A DNA stretch of 52,457 bases, taken from NCBI GenBank assembly GCA_018003015.1, contig JAGNEZ010000048.1:1-52457 (forward strand), in the 5' to 3' direction. Made by a program: the position numbers and the translations under genes. Of the stretch, positions 9,474 to 18,593 are shown one piece after another. Position 1 is the first letter of the stretch; the number at the start of each line of letters is the position of its first letter. Source of the stretch: Phycisphaerae bacterium. GTDB lineage: Bacteria > Planctomycetota > Phycisphaerae > UBA1845 > PWPN01. The notes beneath the pieces are model-generated. The model had not been told where the DNA came from. It did no database searches and was given only the letters and a program-made list of their open reading frames with translations.

Positions 9474-11093
9474 TTAGTCCTCCAGCCGGTGCAGCAGGAT
9501 GACAGTGATGTCGTCGGGGTGCTTGCCGTTGTAGAAGAACTCGCTCAGCTCGTGACTGATATCCTGGATCGTGGCTCCGGGTGGCTGACCGAATCCGTCA
9601 CAGACCATCTCGATGAACCGGGCCTCGCTGAATCGGTCGCCCTGCTGGTTGACGGCCGTGGCTACGCCGCGGGTGTAGACCGCGAGGGTCTCGCCGGGGG
9701 CAAGCTGGTCGATCTTAGAGGTGTACTCGTAGTGCTTCACCGCGCCGACCGATGGCCCGTCGGCGGTGGGCAGTTTTCGCGGCTCACCGCGGGGATCCAC
9801 TATGAATGCCCCGATCTTGCCCGCCCGGCTATACTGGATCTTGCCCGATTTGGGGTCGAGCAGAAAACACATTGAATCGACCACGGCCGGCTCGTTCTCG
9901 TTGAACACCAGCCAGTTGAGCTCTCGCTCGAAGGCGTGGGGGGGGTCGTTGTGCAACATCGCCACCCGGAAGGTGGACTGGAGGCGGGCCATGGACAGGG
10001 CCAGGGAAGCTCCCGTTGCCCGCACATGACCTAGCAGAAAGCAGGTGATTTCCGTGTCCGGGCGTTTCATCACGTCGTAGACGTCTCCGGGCCGCTCCTG
10101 GCCGGAGCGGCTGTAGGCGGCCATCTGGAACTTCGTCCAGCTGATCGAGGACTTCGGGTCCAGTTGGGCCTGGATAGTCTGAGCCACACTGACTTCGGCC
10201 GCGGAGACTTCGGCCTGACGTGCCTGGCGGCCCTGAAGGATGATGTCCAGCTTGGCGGCGATGGCCGAGCCGAGGGCGGTGAGCATGTCGAGGTCGGGAA
10301 TCTGGAAGCGGAGTGTCTTGGGGCGGCGGTCGACGTAGACCATCCCGAACGTGCCGTTTCGTGTGGAGAGCGGCACGGCCAGGGCCGAGCCGATGTCCTT
10401 CTCGTCGCGGATCTTGCGAACGCAGATGTGCTGGTTCCGCTCACAGCAGCGGTAGAGCAGCAGTTCGATGATTGGATTTGTGTCGCAGCTCTGACCGGAC
10501 GGATATCGGCCGCTGACCACCTCCAGCTCGCCGTGCGGCTGGCGGCGGATGCCGATCCAGGCGGACCGGGCCTCGAAGACCTTGAGCAGGAGACTGATCG
10601 ACCGGTCAATCAGGTCGTGAATATCCCGGCAGTGAGAGACCTCGACACCGAGGTTCGAGGCGTGGTCCAGATCGGCCTTGACCATGGTGATGCCGTCGAA
10701 GGGCCGCTTGACGATCGAACCGGGCGGCAGGGGGAACTGCTTGATTTTGGCGAGTTCCTCCGCTCCGGCGGCCACGTCTTCGACCACATGCTGGTCCAGG
10801 CCGGCGCTGAGATAGATCTTCAGCAGATAGTCGTGAAGGACGATCTCGTCGCCGTCCGTGAGCCGGGTGGCCTCGATCAGGCCGTGGCTGTTGAGCAGGA
10901 AGGTGTTGTTCGGATCCAGGTTTTCGAGGAACCAGATACCGTCGACGGTGGCGCGGATGGCCGCGTTCCGGCTGCTCACGCGCTGGTCAGGAAGATGGAT
11001 GGCGCAGGAGGGATCACTCCCGACCAGAATCTCCTCGTCCTCGAAGGTAAGGTCGGCCAGGACTGAATCGCGCTCTTTGACTAGCACACGCAT
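9474..11093 (-). CDS. FHA-GAF-SpoIIE-like protein with degenerate phosphatase motifs
   Basis: A 539-residue cytoplasmic signalling protein. Residues 1-95 are an FHA fold (ILVGSDPSCAIHLPD, then SSRNAAI, NNTFLN-type and DGDEI motifs), for phosphothreonine binding. Residues about 150-285 resemble a GAF domain (ALAVPLSTRNGTFGMVYVD). Residues about 300-536 align with the SpoIIE/RsbU PP2C family. The first motif (GDVYD, 336-340) and the last (PDDITVI, 526-532) are kept, but the usual DVSGHG is LGHVRATG (His356 replaces Asp) and the usual YTDG is YTRG (Arg475 replaces Asp). Metal binding is therefore doubtful and the domain may act as a pseudophosphatase. It is transcribed divergently from the M24 peptidase gene. 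Confidence 0.85.
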   Translation of the reverse strand: MRVLVKERDSVLADLTFEDEEILVGSDPSCAIHLPDQRVSSRNAAIRATVDGIWFLENLDPNNTFLLNSHGLIEATRLTDGDEIVLHDYLLKIYLSAGLDQHVVEDVAAGAEELAKIKQFPLPPGSIVKRPFDGITMVKADLDHASNLGVEVSHCRDIHDLIDRSISLLLKVFEARSAWIGIRRQPHGELEVVSGRYPSGQSCDTNPIIELLLYRCCERNQHICVRKIRDEKDIGSALAVPLSTRNGTFGMVYVDRRPKTLRFQIPDLDMLTALGSAIAAKLDIILQGRQARQAEVSAAEVSVAQTIQAQLDPKSSISWTKFQMAAYSRSGQERPGDVYDVMKRPDTEITCFLLGHVRATGASLALSMARLQSTFRVAMLHNDPPHAFERELNWLVFNENEPAVVDSMCFLLDPKSGKIQYSRAGKIGAFIVDPRGEPRKLPTADGPSVGAVKHYEYTSKIDQLAPGETLAVYTRGVATAVNQQGDRFSEARFIEMVCDGFGQPPGATIQDISHELSEFFYNGKHPDDITVILLHRLED

Positions 11094-11132
11094 AGGCTAC
11101 TGTCCGTCTAGCGCGTAACCACCCGCATTTCT

Positions 11133-11161
11133 TTGACTTCCGCCGGCCGGCTCCGTAGATT
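11133..11161 (+). promoter_or_regulatory. Sigma70-like promoter for the M24 peptidase-accBC run
   Basis: TTGACT, 17 bp, TAGATT. Transcription would start near 11168, about 45 nt before the TTG start at 11213. It lies in the divergent gap with the FHA gene. Confidence 0.55.
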
Positions 11162-11212
11162 CGCTCCCCGAAGGGGCTCGGCTTTTCCGAGCTGCCCGGG
11201 AGGAGGTCAACC

Positions 11213-12322
11213 TTGGCCCAACGTCGAGCTCACCGGTCGTCACCGGTCATCGAGCGTCGCCTGGAGGCGCTGCGTACAAAGATACAGCAGAAGTTGCTGG
11301 ATGGCTACCTCATCAACAGCCGGGTGGATCAGTACTACGCGACGGGTTTTGACGGGGAGGACGGGGCGGTGCTGATTCTGCCCCGGTCGGTGCATCTCCT
11401 CACCGATGGACGGTTCATTCAGGCCGCGGCGAAGGAGGCTCCGTGGGCAAGCGTGGTCATCCGCAGAGGGTCACTGGTGGAGACCGCCGCCCAGCTCATC
11501 AAGCGCTGTCGCCTTGTCCGTTTAGGCTTCAATCCCGGCACCATGAGCCTGCAGCTGTACCGTGATCTGGGGAAAGCCATCCGTGGCACCCGGCTGGTGC
11601 CGATGCCGGCCATGGTCCACGATCTTCGGTTGCTCAAGGACTCGACGGAAGTTGCAGCGATCGAGAAGGCGGCCGAGATCGCTGAATCGGCCTTCCTGAC
11701 GGTTACCCGGCGGCTGAGGCTTGGGATGACCGAACGGCAGGTGGCCGCCGATCTCCAATGGGAGATGCTCCGGCGTGGGGCGAGCGATGTTGCCTTCCCG
11801 CTTATCGTGGCTGAGGGCCCGAACGCTTCGCTGCCCCATGCGGTGCCCGGTGACCGCCGAATCCGATCTGGCAGCCTGCTGCTCATCGATTGGGGGGCGA
11901 CCTGGAGCCATTACCGGAGCGACTTGACCCGGGTAGTGTTCATCCATAAGATTCTGCCTCGCTTTCGGCGCATGTATGAGCATGTGCTGGCAGCCCAGGC
12001 GGAGGGCATACGGGCTATCCGGCCGGGTGTCCGCATGTGCGACGTGGACCGCCGGGCCCGCGGCCGGCTTAAGGCTGTCGGTCTGGACAAGAAGTTCACT
12101 CACGGTCTGGGACACGGTCTGGGGCTGGACGTGCATGAAGCCCCCCGGCTTGCCGCCAAGATGAAGGATGCCCTGAAGGCGGGTATGGTGGTGACCGTCG
12201 AGCCGGGTGTGTATTGCCCGGGGTTGGGGGGAGTTCGGATCGAGGACGATGTCCTCGTGACCGAAGGTGGTTGTCGGGTGCTGACTCGGCTGGCCAAGGA
12301 CCTGGATTCCATGGTGGTATGA
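11213..12322 (+). CDS. M24 family Xaa-Pro aminopeptidase-like metallopeptidase
   Basis: A 369-residue protein starting at TTG with AGGAGG 6 nt upstream. Residues about 12-130 form the creatinase-type N-domain; 140-365 form the pita-bread catalytic domain. The five metal ligands of M24 peptidases are all visible: Asp226 (LIDWG), Asp237 (YRSDLTR), His301 (HGLGHGLGLDVHE), Glu330 (VTVEPGVY) and Glu344 (VRIEDD). It would remove N-terminal residues before proline from cytoplasmic peptides. It ends 3 nt before accB, so the two are probably translationally coupled. A peptidase-efp-accB-accC order is known elsewhere; efp is absent from this position. Confidence 0.9.
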   Translation: MAQRRAHRSSPVIERRLEALRTKIQQKLLDGYLINSRVDQYYATGFDGEDGAVLILPRSVHLLTDGRFIQAAAKEAPWASVVIRRGSLVETAAQLIKRCRLVRLGFNPGTMSLQLYRDLGKAIRGTRLVPMPAMVHDLRLLKDSTEVAAIEKAAEIAESAFLTVTRRLRLGMTERQVAADLQWEMLRRGASDVAFPLIVAEGPNASLPHAVPGDRRIRSGSLLLIDWGATWSHYRSDLTRVVFIHKILPRFRRMYEHVLAAQAEGIRAIRPGVRMCDVDRRARGRLKAVGLDKKFTHGLGHGLGLDVHEAPRLAAKMKDALKAGMVVTVEPGVYCPGLGGVRIEDDVLVTEGGCRVLTRLAKDLDSMVV

Positions 12323-12325
12323 GAC

Positions 12326-12805
12326 GTGATCGACACGAAGACAATTAAAGAGTTACTGGAGCTGATGGTTGAGCACGGCCTCAGTGAGATGAAGCTGAAG
12401 GACGGGGAGGACCAAATTGTTCTGCGGAAAGGTCCGACTGGAGCTCAGGTGGTGATGGCCGCACCCCTGGCGATGTCGCACCATCCCATGGCTGGGGCTT
12501 CGGTGCTGCCCGCGCCGACTGTGGTTTCGGCTGCGGTGGGGGAACCGAAGGAGGATGATGGTTTGGTGTCCATCAAGAGCCCGATGGTGGGGACCTTCTA
12601 TGCGACGCCTGATCCCGAGTCTTCGCCTTTTGTGACCATCGGGTCGGAGATCGATGTCAACACGACTGTCTGCATCATTGAGGCCATGAAGGTGTTCAAC
12701 GAAATCAAGGCGGAGGTGGCCGGCACCATCGAGCGCATTCTTGTGCAGAATGAACAAGCGGTAGAGTTTGGCCAGCCTCTTATGCTGGTCCGGCCCCGGA
12801 AGTGA
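12326..12805 (+). CDS. accB: Biotin carboxyl carrier protein of acetyl-CoA carboxylase
   Basis: A 159-residue protein starting at GTG 3 nt after the upstream stop. The N-terminal helix region (IKELLELMVEHGLSEMKLKDG) is typical of AccB. A Pro/Ala/Val-rich linker (about 45-72) leads to the biotinyl domain (80-157), with the biotinylation motif EAMKV and acceptor Lys122. The protruding thumb (FYATPDPESSPF) marks it as true AccB. It carries the carboxyl group between AccC and the carboxyltransferase in the first step of fatty acid synthesis. accC follows 60 nt downstream; accA and accD are not in the window. Confidence 0.94.
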   Translation: MIDTKTIKELLELMVEHGLSEMKLKDGEDQIVLRKGPTGAQVVMAAPLAMSHHPMAGASVLPAPTVVSAAVGEPKEDDGLVSIKSPMVGTFYATPDPESSPFVTIGSEIDVNTTVCIIEAMKVFNEIKAEVAGTIERILVQNEQAVEFGQPLMLVRPRK

Positions 12806-12865
12806 CCTGACTGTTCTTTTTGGGGCTTGATGGCCTCCGCATGACCAGGGGTGTCGAACAGGACT

Positions 12866-14203
12866 ATGTTCTCCCGCGTACTGATAGCCAACCGAGGCGA
12901 GATCGCGCTCCGTATCATTCGGGCGTGTAAGGAGTTAGGGATTCAGACGGTCTGTGTCTTCTCTGAAGAGGACCGGGAGGCCTCCTATCTGCGCTTCGCC
13001 GACCGGACGATCTGTATCGGTTCGGGAGCGGCGATCGACAGCTACCTCAAGATTGACCGGATCATTGCGGCCGCCGAGATCGCCAACGTCGATGCGATCC
13101 ACCCTGGGTATGGCTTCCTGGCCGAGAATGCCCAGTTTGCCGACGCATGTCGTGACTCCAAGATTGAGTTCATCGGACCGGAATCGAGTGCCATGCGGCT
13201 GTTGGGGGACAAGATTGAAGCCAAGAAGCTGGCCAAGAAGTCCAAAGTGCCCACGATTCCCTGGACTGAGGGATGCGTGGAAGACGACGAGGAGGCGGTT
13301 CGCTGGGCGGCGCAGGCTGGCTATCCGGTGATGATCAAGGCGGCTGGTGGCGGTGGCGGGCGCGGCATTCGGCTGGTGCACAACGAGGCCGCCCTGCGTC
13401 ACAGTCTTCCGGCGGCTCGGTCCGAAGCCCAGGCGGCGTTCAAGAACGCCGCCCTGTATCTCGAGAAGGCCGTCGAGTCTGCGCGGCACGTTGAGGTCCA
13501 GATCATGGGCGATCGGCACGGGAGCGTGGTTCATTTCTACGAGCGTGACTGCAGTCTACAGCGGCGTCACCAGAAGCTGGTCGAGGAGTCACCCAGTCCG
13601 GGGCTGAGCGATCGGGCCCGGGAGGAGTTGTGCAAGGCGGCCGTCAGGCTGGCCCAGGCCGCCAAGTACCATGGTGCCGGCACGATTGAGTTTCTGGTCG
13701 ATCCCAAGGGCAAGTTTTACTTTCTCGAAATGAACACCCGGATTCAGGTTGAGCACCCGGTGACGGAGGCGGTCACCAGCCAGGATCTGCTCAAGATGCA
13801 GATTGCGGTGGCGGCGGGCGCGCCCATGCCGGTCCGGCAGAAGGATATCAAGCCGTATGGGGCAGCCATCGAGTGCCGGATCAACGCCGAAGACCCGGCC
13901 AACGGTTTCCGGCCCTGTCCGGGTAAGATCGAGCGGTTCTTCCTGCCCGGCGGCCTGGGTGTTCGGGTGGATACCTACGCTCACGCCGGCATGACGATCA
14001 GCCCGCGGTACGACTCGATGATTGCCAAGCTGATCGTCCACCGGCCGAGCCGGAGTGAGGCGATCGCCTGCATGCAGCGTTGCCTGGACGAGTTCACCAT
14101 CGAGCCGATCAGAACGACCATTCCCCTGCTCCGCGAGATCTTCCGCCACGAGCGGTTCGTCACGGGTGACGTGGATACTGGATTCATCGAGAGGACTTGG
14201 TAG
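12866..14203 (+). CDS. accC: Biotin carboxylase subunit of acetyl-CoA carboxylase
   Basis: A 445-residue ATP-grasp enzyme that carboxylates biotin on AccB using ATP and bicarbonate. The ATG at 12866 gives the family start MFSRVLIANRGEIALRI and puts the conserved EMNTRIQVEH glutamate at residue 288, matching the E. coli enzyme as recalled. An in-frame GTG at 12851 would add five residues and cannot be excluded; neither start has a strong ribosome site. Visible features are the N-domain HPGYGFLAEN, the glycine-rich ATP loop AAGGGGGRGI, the lid, and the central AMKIQVEH-like active-site strand. Confidence 0.94.
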   Translation: MFSRVLIANRGEIALRIIRACKELGIQTVCVFSEEDREASYLRFADRTICIGSGAAIDSYLKIDRIIAAAEIANVDAIHPGYGFLAENAQFADACRDSKIEFIGPESSAMRLLGDKIEAKKLAKKSKVPTIPWTEGCVEDDEEAVRWAAQAGYPVMIKAAGGGGGRGIRLVHNEAALRHSLPAARSEAQAAFKNAALYLEKAVESARHVEVQIMGDRHGSVVHFYERDCSLQRRHQKLVEESPSPGLSDRAREELCKAAVRLAQAAKYHGAGTIEFLVDPKGKFYFLEMNTRIQVEHPVTEAVTSQDLLKMQIAVAAGAPMPVRQKDIKPYGAAIECRINAEDPANGFRPCPGKIERFFLPGGLGVRVDTYAHAGMTISPRYDSMIAKLIVHRPSRSEAIACMQRCLDEFTIEPIRTTIPLLREIFRHERFVTGDVDTGFIERTW

Positions 14204-14206
14204 AAT
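14179..14206 (+). promoter_or_regulatory. Possible internal promoter for the phosphofructokinase gene
   Basis: TGGATT, 16 bp, TAGAAT, overlapping the end of accC. It would start transcription about 40 nt before the ATG at 14254. The -35 is weak, so read-through from accC may also contribute. Confidence 0.3.
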
Positions 14207-14253
14207 CCGCCCGTTTGTGCGGTGATTCGAAGGTTCGTGAAAAGGAATATGCC

Positions 14254-15501
14254 ATGGGACATCTATTGACCGGGAACGCTGTGGTAGGTCAGGCTGGCGG
14301 GCCGACCGCGGTAATCAACCAATCGCTGGTCGGTGTCATCCAGGAAGTCCAGAAATACCACCACATTCCCCGGCTCTTGGGGGCCCGCCACGGCGTGCGA
14401 GGCATTGTCAACGAGCAGTTCTACGATTTGAACCGCCAGCCAACCAACATGCTGGAACTGGTGGCGCAAACGCCGGCCGCCGCCCTCGGCGCTACGCGTG
14501 ACAAGCCCGACGTCGAGTACTGCGAGAAGATTTTCAACGTCTTTCGCAAACATGATGTCCGCTATTTCTTCTACATCGGCGGCAACGATTCGGCCCAGAC
14601 CGCCCAGATCGTCAACCGCCTGGCCACCGACGCCAAATACGAGCTTCGCGTCATCCACATTCCCAAGACCATCGACAACGATCTCCTGGTGACCGACCAT
14701 TGCCCGGGTTACGGCAGTGCGGCGAAGTTCGTGGCCTCGGCCTTCATTGGTGACGATCTGGACAACCGAGCCCTCAAGGGCGTCAAGATCAACATCCTGA
14801 TGGGTCGCCACGCCGGTTTCCTGACCGCGGCCAGCATTCTGGCCCGGCAGCGTCCGGACGATGGTCCGCACCTTGTCTATCTGCCGGAGCGACCGTTCGA
14901 TCTGGATAAGTTTGTCAACGATGTCGAGAGCGTGTTCGACCGGTTCGGCCGATGCGTGGTCGCCATCTCCGAGGGCATCAGCGACGTCCACGGGGCTCCC
15001 TGGGCGGAGAAGGTTCAGGTCATGCGTAAGGAAGCCATGGAGCGTGACGATTTTGGGAACGTGCAGCTTTCTGCCGGCGCCGGCTCGCTGGCCGACTACC
15101 TTTCCGCCATGGTCCGCCAGAAATGCAAGAGTATCCGCCGCGTCCGGGCGGACACCTTCGGGTACTTGCAGCGCAGCTTCCCCAGTTCTTACAGCGAAGT
15201 GGACGCCTGGGAGGCCCGACTGGTCGGCCAGATGGCCGTGAGTTACTCGATGGACGCCGACCATGACGGCAGCGTCGCCCTGGTTCGGTTGCCGAGCACG
15301 ACCTACGCGGTGGGTACCAAGCTCGTTCCGCTCCGCGAGGTCGCCCCGGAAAACGCCCCGTTTACCAAGGATGTGCCGGATGAGTACATCAACGAGGCCT
15401 GCAACAATGTGCTCAACAGCTTCCGCGAGTACGTCAGCCCGCTGGTCGGTGATCTGCCCAAGGTTGGCTGGTTCGAGCAGATCACCCAGATGCCGGTCTG
15501 A
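14254..15501 (+). CDS. pfp: PPi-dependent 6-phosphofructokinase
   Basis: A 415-residue protein. The ATG at 14254 has AAAGGA 9 nt upstream. It phosphorylates fructose 6-phosphate, reversibly when pyrophosphate is the donor. Residues 12-19 (GQAGGPTA) and 109-113 (GGNDS) are the phosphoryl-donor loops. PKTIDND at 137-143 has the lysine typical of PPi-using enzymes; ATP enzymes usually have PGTIDND. The non-glycine residue after GG(N) in GGNDS also argues against ATP use. GRHAGFLTA and PERPFDLD follow as sugar-phosphate motifs. Using PPi spares ATP in glycolysis, which fits the fermentative gene set at 30-39 kb. A strong terminator follows. Confidence 0.88.
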   Translation: MGHLLTGNAVVGQAGGPTAVINQSLVGVIQEVQKYHHIPRLLGARHGVRGIVNEQFYDLNRQPTNMLELVAQTPAAALGATRDKPDVEYCEKIFNVFRKHDVRYFFYIGGNDSAQTAQIVNRLATDAKYELRVIHIPKTIDNDLLVTDHCPGYGSAAKFVASAFIGDDLDNRALKGVKINILMGRHAGFLTAASILARQRPDDGPHLVYLPERPFDLDKFVNDVESVFDRFGRCVVAISEGISDVHGAPWAEKVQVMRKEAMERDDFGNVQLSAGAGSLADYLSAMVRQKCKSIRRVRADTFGYLQRSFPSSYSEVDAWEARLVGQMAVSYSMDADHDGSVALVRLPSTTYAVGTKLVPLREVAPENAPFTKDVPDEYINEACNNVLNSFREYVSPLVGDLPKVGWFEQITQMPV

Positions 15502-15545
15502 TGCCCGAGGGCCGGAGCGGCGGAGCAAGTGATGCAAGCCCTGAG

Positions 15546-15576
15546 AAGCCCCGGGCCGCCTTGGCTCGGGGCTTTT
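15546..15576 (+). terminator. Rho-independent terminator after pfp
   Basis: A 12-bp stem (15546-15557 with 15563-15574, one G-T pair), a five-base loop, then a short T-rich run (CTTTTAT). It lies 45 nt after the pfp stop and closes the run from 11213. Confidence 0.82.
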
Positions 15577-15759
15577 ATTCCCTGGGGGCCGATTCCCTCG
15601 GCTATCTTCGGTTGGCTATGGAGGGCGGTCGCCATGCCGAAGCTGGGCTACCATCCTATCGGGATTCCCACGCACAAGCCGCTGCCCGGAACAGACCATA
15701 TTCGTGAGCACAAGCTCTATGCCTCGGGCTACTCGCGCAGTCCGTATGGCGTAGCGAGG

Positions 15760-17487
15760 ATGAAGTCCGATCCGGGCTGCGACCTGCCCGCGTTGGTCAA
15801 GACGGTGCCGCGCGTGGTCTTCGTCGTCCTGCTGCTCGCGATCTTCGCGAACCTGCAGGCCGCACCGACCGATGCGGACCGCCAGTGTGCGGCTCTCTGC
15901 GAGGAATACGCCGCCAGGTTCAAGCCGCTGTTCATTGCCCAGCAGAGGGCGTGGTGGGACGCCAACATCACCGGGACGGAAGCTGCCTACGCCCGCAAGC
16001 AGGTCGCGGACCAGGCCCTGATCGATATGCATGCCGACCGCGCGTTCTTCGCGGGCGTCCAGTCGGCCAGAAAAGCGGGCAATATCACCGACCCGCTTCT
16101 GCGCCGGCAGCTCGATGTCATGTACCGCTCGTTTCTGGAGAATCAGGCCGATCCCGATGTCCAGAAGCGGATCGTTGCCCTGCAGAACGAGGTGGATCGG
16201 CTGTTCAACAACTACCGTCCGCGACTCGGTGACCGGCCCGTTCACGAGAACGACCTCCGCGGGATCCTGGCCAAGACTGCGGATCCGGCCGAGGCCGAGG
16301 CCGCCTGGAAGGCGTACATGGGCGTGGGAGCGCCGATCGCGCCGCGGCTGGCCGAAATGGCCCGGCTGCGCAATGATCTGGCCCACAAGCTCGGCTACCG
16401 CAACTACCATGCCCTCAGCCTGTTCCTGCAGGAGCTCGACGAGACCGAGTTCTTCAAGCTCTTCGATGAGCTGGACGTCCTCACCCGCGCGCCCTACGCC
16501 AAGCTGAAGGCGGAGATCGACCGTGAACGGGCCGTGCGATTCCACATCACGGCCACCGAGCTGCGGCCGTGGCATTACGGCGACTTCTTCTTTCAGGAGC
16601 TGCCGGCCGAGCAGCAGGCGGGGCTGGAGGAGGCCTACACCGGCGCCGACCCCGTCGCCCTGAGCCGCAAGTATTATGCCGGTCTTGGCCTGGCGATCGA
16701 TGACATCCTGGCCCGCAGCGATCTATACGAGAAGCCGGGCAAATGCCCCCACGGTTATGGCACGGACATGGACCGTTCCGGCGACGTGCGTGTGATCGCC
16801 AATCTGAAACCGAACCTCTACTGGTCGACGACGATGATCCACGAAGCGGGGCACGCGATCTACTACAAATACATCTGCGCGGATCTGCCGTTCCTGTTAC
16901 GCGACGTGTCCCACTCCATGACCACCGAGGGCATTGCCCAGATGTTCGGAGCCGCCACCCGTACCGAGCCGTTTCTGACCCGTGTGCTGGGGCTGCCGGC
17001 CGACCGGGCGAACAGCCTGAGCCGCTCGGTACAGGGTGCGATCCACGCGGACCGGCTGGTCTTCAGCCGCTGGTCGCAGGTGATGGTTCGCTTCGAGCAG
17101 GGCTTGTACGCCGATCCGGAGCAGGACTTGGCCAAGCTCTGGAGTGAACTGCGGGGGCAATACCAGTCGCTGGCGGCCGAGGGGCTGGCCGGGCGGCCTG
17201 ACTACGCCGCCAAATTCCACCTTTTCACCAACCCGGTGTACTACCACAACTACCTGATGGGCGAGCTGTTCGCGGCTCAGATCCGCCACCATCTGCTCGC
17301 GAATGTCGCACCGGGCAGGGATGCGGCGGCAGTGCTGTGTGGGCATCCGGAAGTGGGCGAGTACCTGCGCCGGCAGGTGTTCGAGCCGGGCAACCGGTAT
17401 TCCTGGCGGGAGCTGATCACACGTGCGACTGGCGAGCCGCTGACTGCCAGGCATTTCGTCGAGGAGTCTATTCCGGAAGCCCGTTAG
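15760..17487 (+). CDS. Exported M2/M3-like zinc peptidase (peptidyl-dipeptidase type)
   Basis: A 575-residue protein. The ATG at 15760 leads into a signal peptide (VVFVVLLLAIFANLQAAP); 78 upstream in-frame codons run across the pfp terminator and are not used here. The body is alpha-helical. The zinc site is IHEAGHAIYY (His361, Glu362, His365), with the third ligand probably Glu390 in TTEGIAQMFG, a spacing close to angiotensin-converting enzyme (M2). LPFLLRDVSHS upstream of the third ligand and the later NPVYYHNYLMGELFAAQ also fit the M2/M3 gluzincins. It would cleave short peptides outside the cytoplasm. Ribosome-site support for this start is weak. Confidence 0.85.
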   Translation: MKSDPGCDLPALVKTVPRVVFVVLLLAIFANLQAAPTDADRQCAALCEEYAARFKPLFIAQQRAWWDANITGTEAAYARKQVADQALIDMHADRAFFAGVQSARKAGNITDPLLRRQLDVMYRSFLENQADPDVQKRIVALQNEVDRLFNNYRPRLGDRPVHENDLRGILAKTADPAEAEAAWKAYMGVGAPIAPRLAEMARLRNDLAHKLGYRNYHALSLFLQELDETEFFKLFDELDVLTRAPYAKLKAEIDRERAVRFHITATELRPWHYGDFFFQELPAEQQAGLEEAYTGADPVALSRKYYAGLGLAIDDILARSDLYEKPGKCPHGYGTDMDRSGDVRVIANLKPNLYWSTTMIHEAGHAIYYKYICADLPFLLRDVSHSMTTEGIAQMFGAATRTEPFLTRVLGLPADRANSLSRSVQGAIHADRLVFSRWSQVMVRFEQGLYADPEQDLAKLWSELRGQYQSLAAEGLAGRPDYAAKFHLFTNPVYYHNYLMGELFAAQIRHHLLANVAPGRDAAAVLCGHPEVGEYLRRQVFEPGNRYSWRELITRATGEPLTARHFVEESIPEAR

Positions 17488-17527
17488 GGAGGCCGGGTTG
17501 GAGCTGGGAGCGGTCACCGGCGGCCGG

Positions 17528-17556
17528 TTGCCACCCGGAGCGGCCGGTGCCATAAT
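17528..17556 (+). promoter_or_regulatory. Sigma70-like promoter for the prepilin-like gene
   Basis: TTGCCA, 17 bp, CATAAT. Transcription would start near 17563, giving a leader of about 165 nt before the ATG at 17730. Confidence 0.42.
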
Positions 17557-17729
17557 GGAGATATGCTCGCAGCGGAGGGCCGACCGGCTGCACCGGGAAC
17601 ACGTCGATCCTCCCGGTCTGGGCCGGAAGCTGGCGGGCCGGATGCAGCCGTGCCGAGGGATCCTCCGGTCTTCGGTCCTGCTCCTGGATCTTCTCATCTC
17701 GGGAGGGCCAAGCGTCGAAGGAGGCCGCC

Positions 17730-18479
17730 ATGAGACGAAGAGGCTTCACCCTGATCGAGATTCTGGTCGTGGTGTCCATCATTGCCTTGCTGATCGCTGT
17801 CCTTCTGCCTTCCTTGAGCCAGGCCAGAGAAAGTGGGAAGCGAACCGTCTGCCTGCACAACCTAAGAATGCTGGGCGTGGCCTGGGTCGTATACGCGCAA
17901 AGCCACCACGACTACATGGTGAACGGCTTCGCGAACAACGATCCGGCCAGACTGGGTTGGGTCAGGCTTCTGGACTCTCTGCCGACGGCCAAGCCGATCC
18001 AGGAGCAGATTGACGCCCTCCGGTTTGGGGCCCTGTTCAAGTACACGCCCGTGGTCGACGTCTATCGATGCCCCGCCACGAAGAAGAACGAGATCCGCAC
18101 CTACAGCTGTGTGCAGTCCATGCGCGGCTACATCGAGTGGTTCGGTGCGGAATGGGTGATGATCCGCACCACCCAGATCAAGCGGCCCAGTGCCCGGATC
18201 GTGTACCTCGATGACTATCCCGAGGATTGGGATGCCTGCTGGATGGTGTCCCACCTTGAGCCCAAATGGTGGAATCCGATCCCGATGCGTCATGGCAAGG
18301 GCACGGCGTTGAGCTTCGCGGACGGCCACTCCGAATGGTGGCGGTGGACCGATCAGCGGTCCATCGCGTTTGGGTCCTTGAGCTGGGCTGCCGCCGAAGC
18401 GAGTGCGAAGAGTTCCCAGCCAGACAACAAGGATCTGCGGAGGCTGACGCTGGCCGTCTGGGGACGGCTTGGCTACTGA
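17730..18479 (+). CDS. Type II secretion/type IV prepilin-like protein with C-terminal ADGH motif
   Basis: A 249-residue protein with GAAGGAGG upstream of the ATG. The first 35 residues are a prepilin leader and methylation segment: RRRGFTLIE with cleavage expected after Gly5, then a long hydrophobic helix (VVSIIALLIAVLLPSL). The C-terminal part has RHGKGTALSFADGHSEWW, the H-x-DG motif found in the large planctomycete pseudopilin families. These proteins are very numerous in planctomycetes and their role is mostly unknown. No pilus or secretion operon lies alongside, so this is probably one of many scattered paralogues. Confidence 0.9.
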   Translation: MRRRGFTLIEILVVVSIIALLIAVLLPSLSQARESGKRTVCLHNLRMLGVAWVVYAQSHHDYMVNGFANNDPARLGWVRLLDSLPTAKPIQEQIDALRFGALFKYTPVVDVYRCPATKKNEIRTYSCVQSMRGYIEWFGAEWVMIRTTQIKRPSARIVYLDDYPEDWDACWMVSHLEPKWWNPIPMRHGKGTALSFADGHSEWWRWTDQRSIAFGSLSWAAAEASAKSSQPDNKDLRRLTLAVWGRLGY

Positions 18480-18593
18480 GCCACCGCGGGGCGGCGTGAT
18501 GTCGGCTGAAGCGGGTAATGGTCGAAGTGACAAGCGGAAGTCGACCGGGGGTGTCCTGGTCTTGTGTCGCGATTCACGAAGAGGAGAAGCTCC

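Noticed and set aside
12841-12850. ATG at 12841 as the accC start
   Set aside because: It is out of frame with accC; the family N-terminus begins at 12866.
14263-15537. A 424-codon minus-strand frame opposite pfp
   Set aside because: It overlaps the whole pfp gene and shows no family signature or ribosome site.
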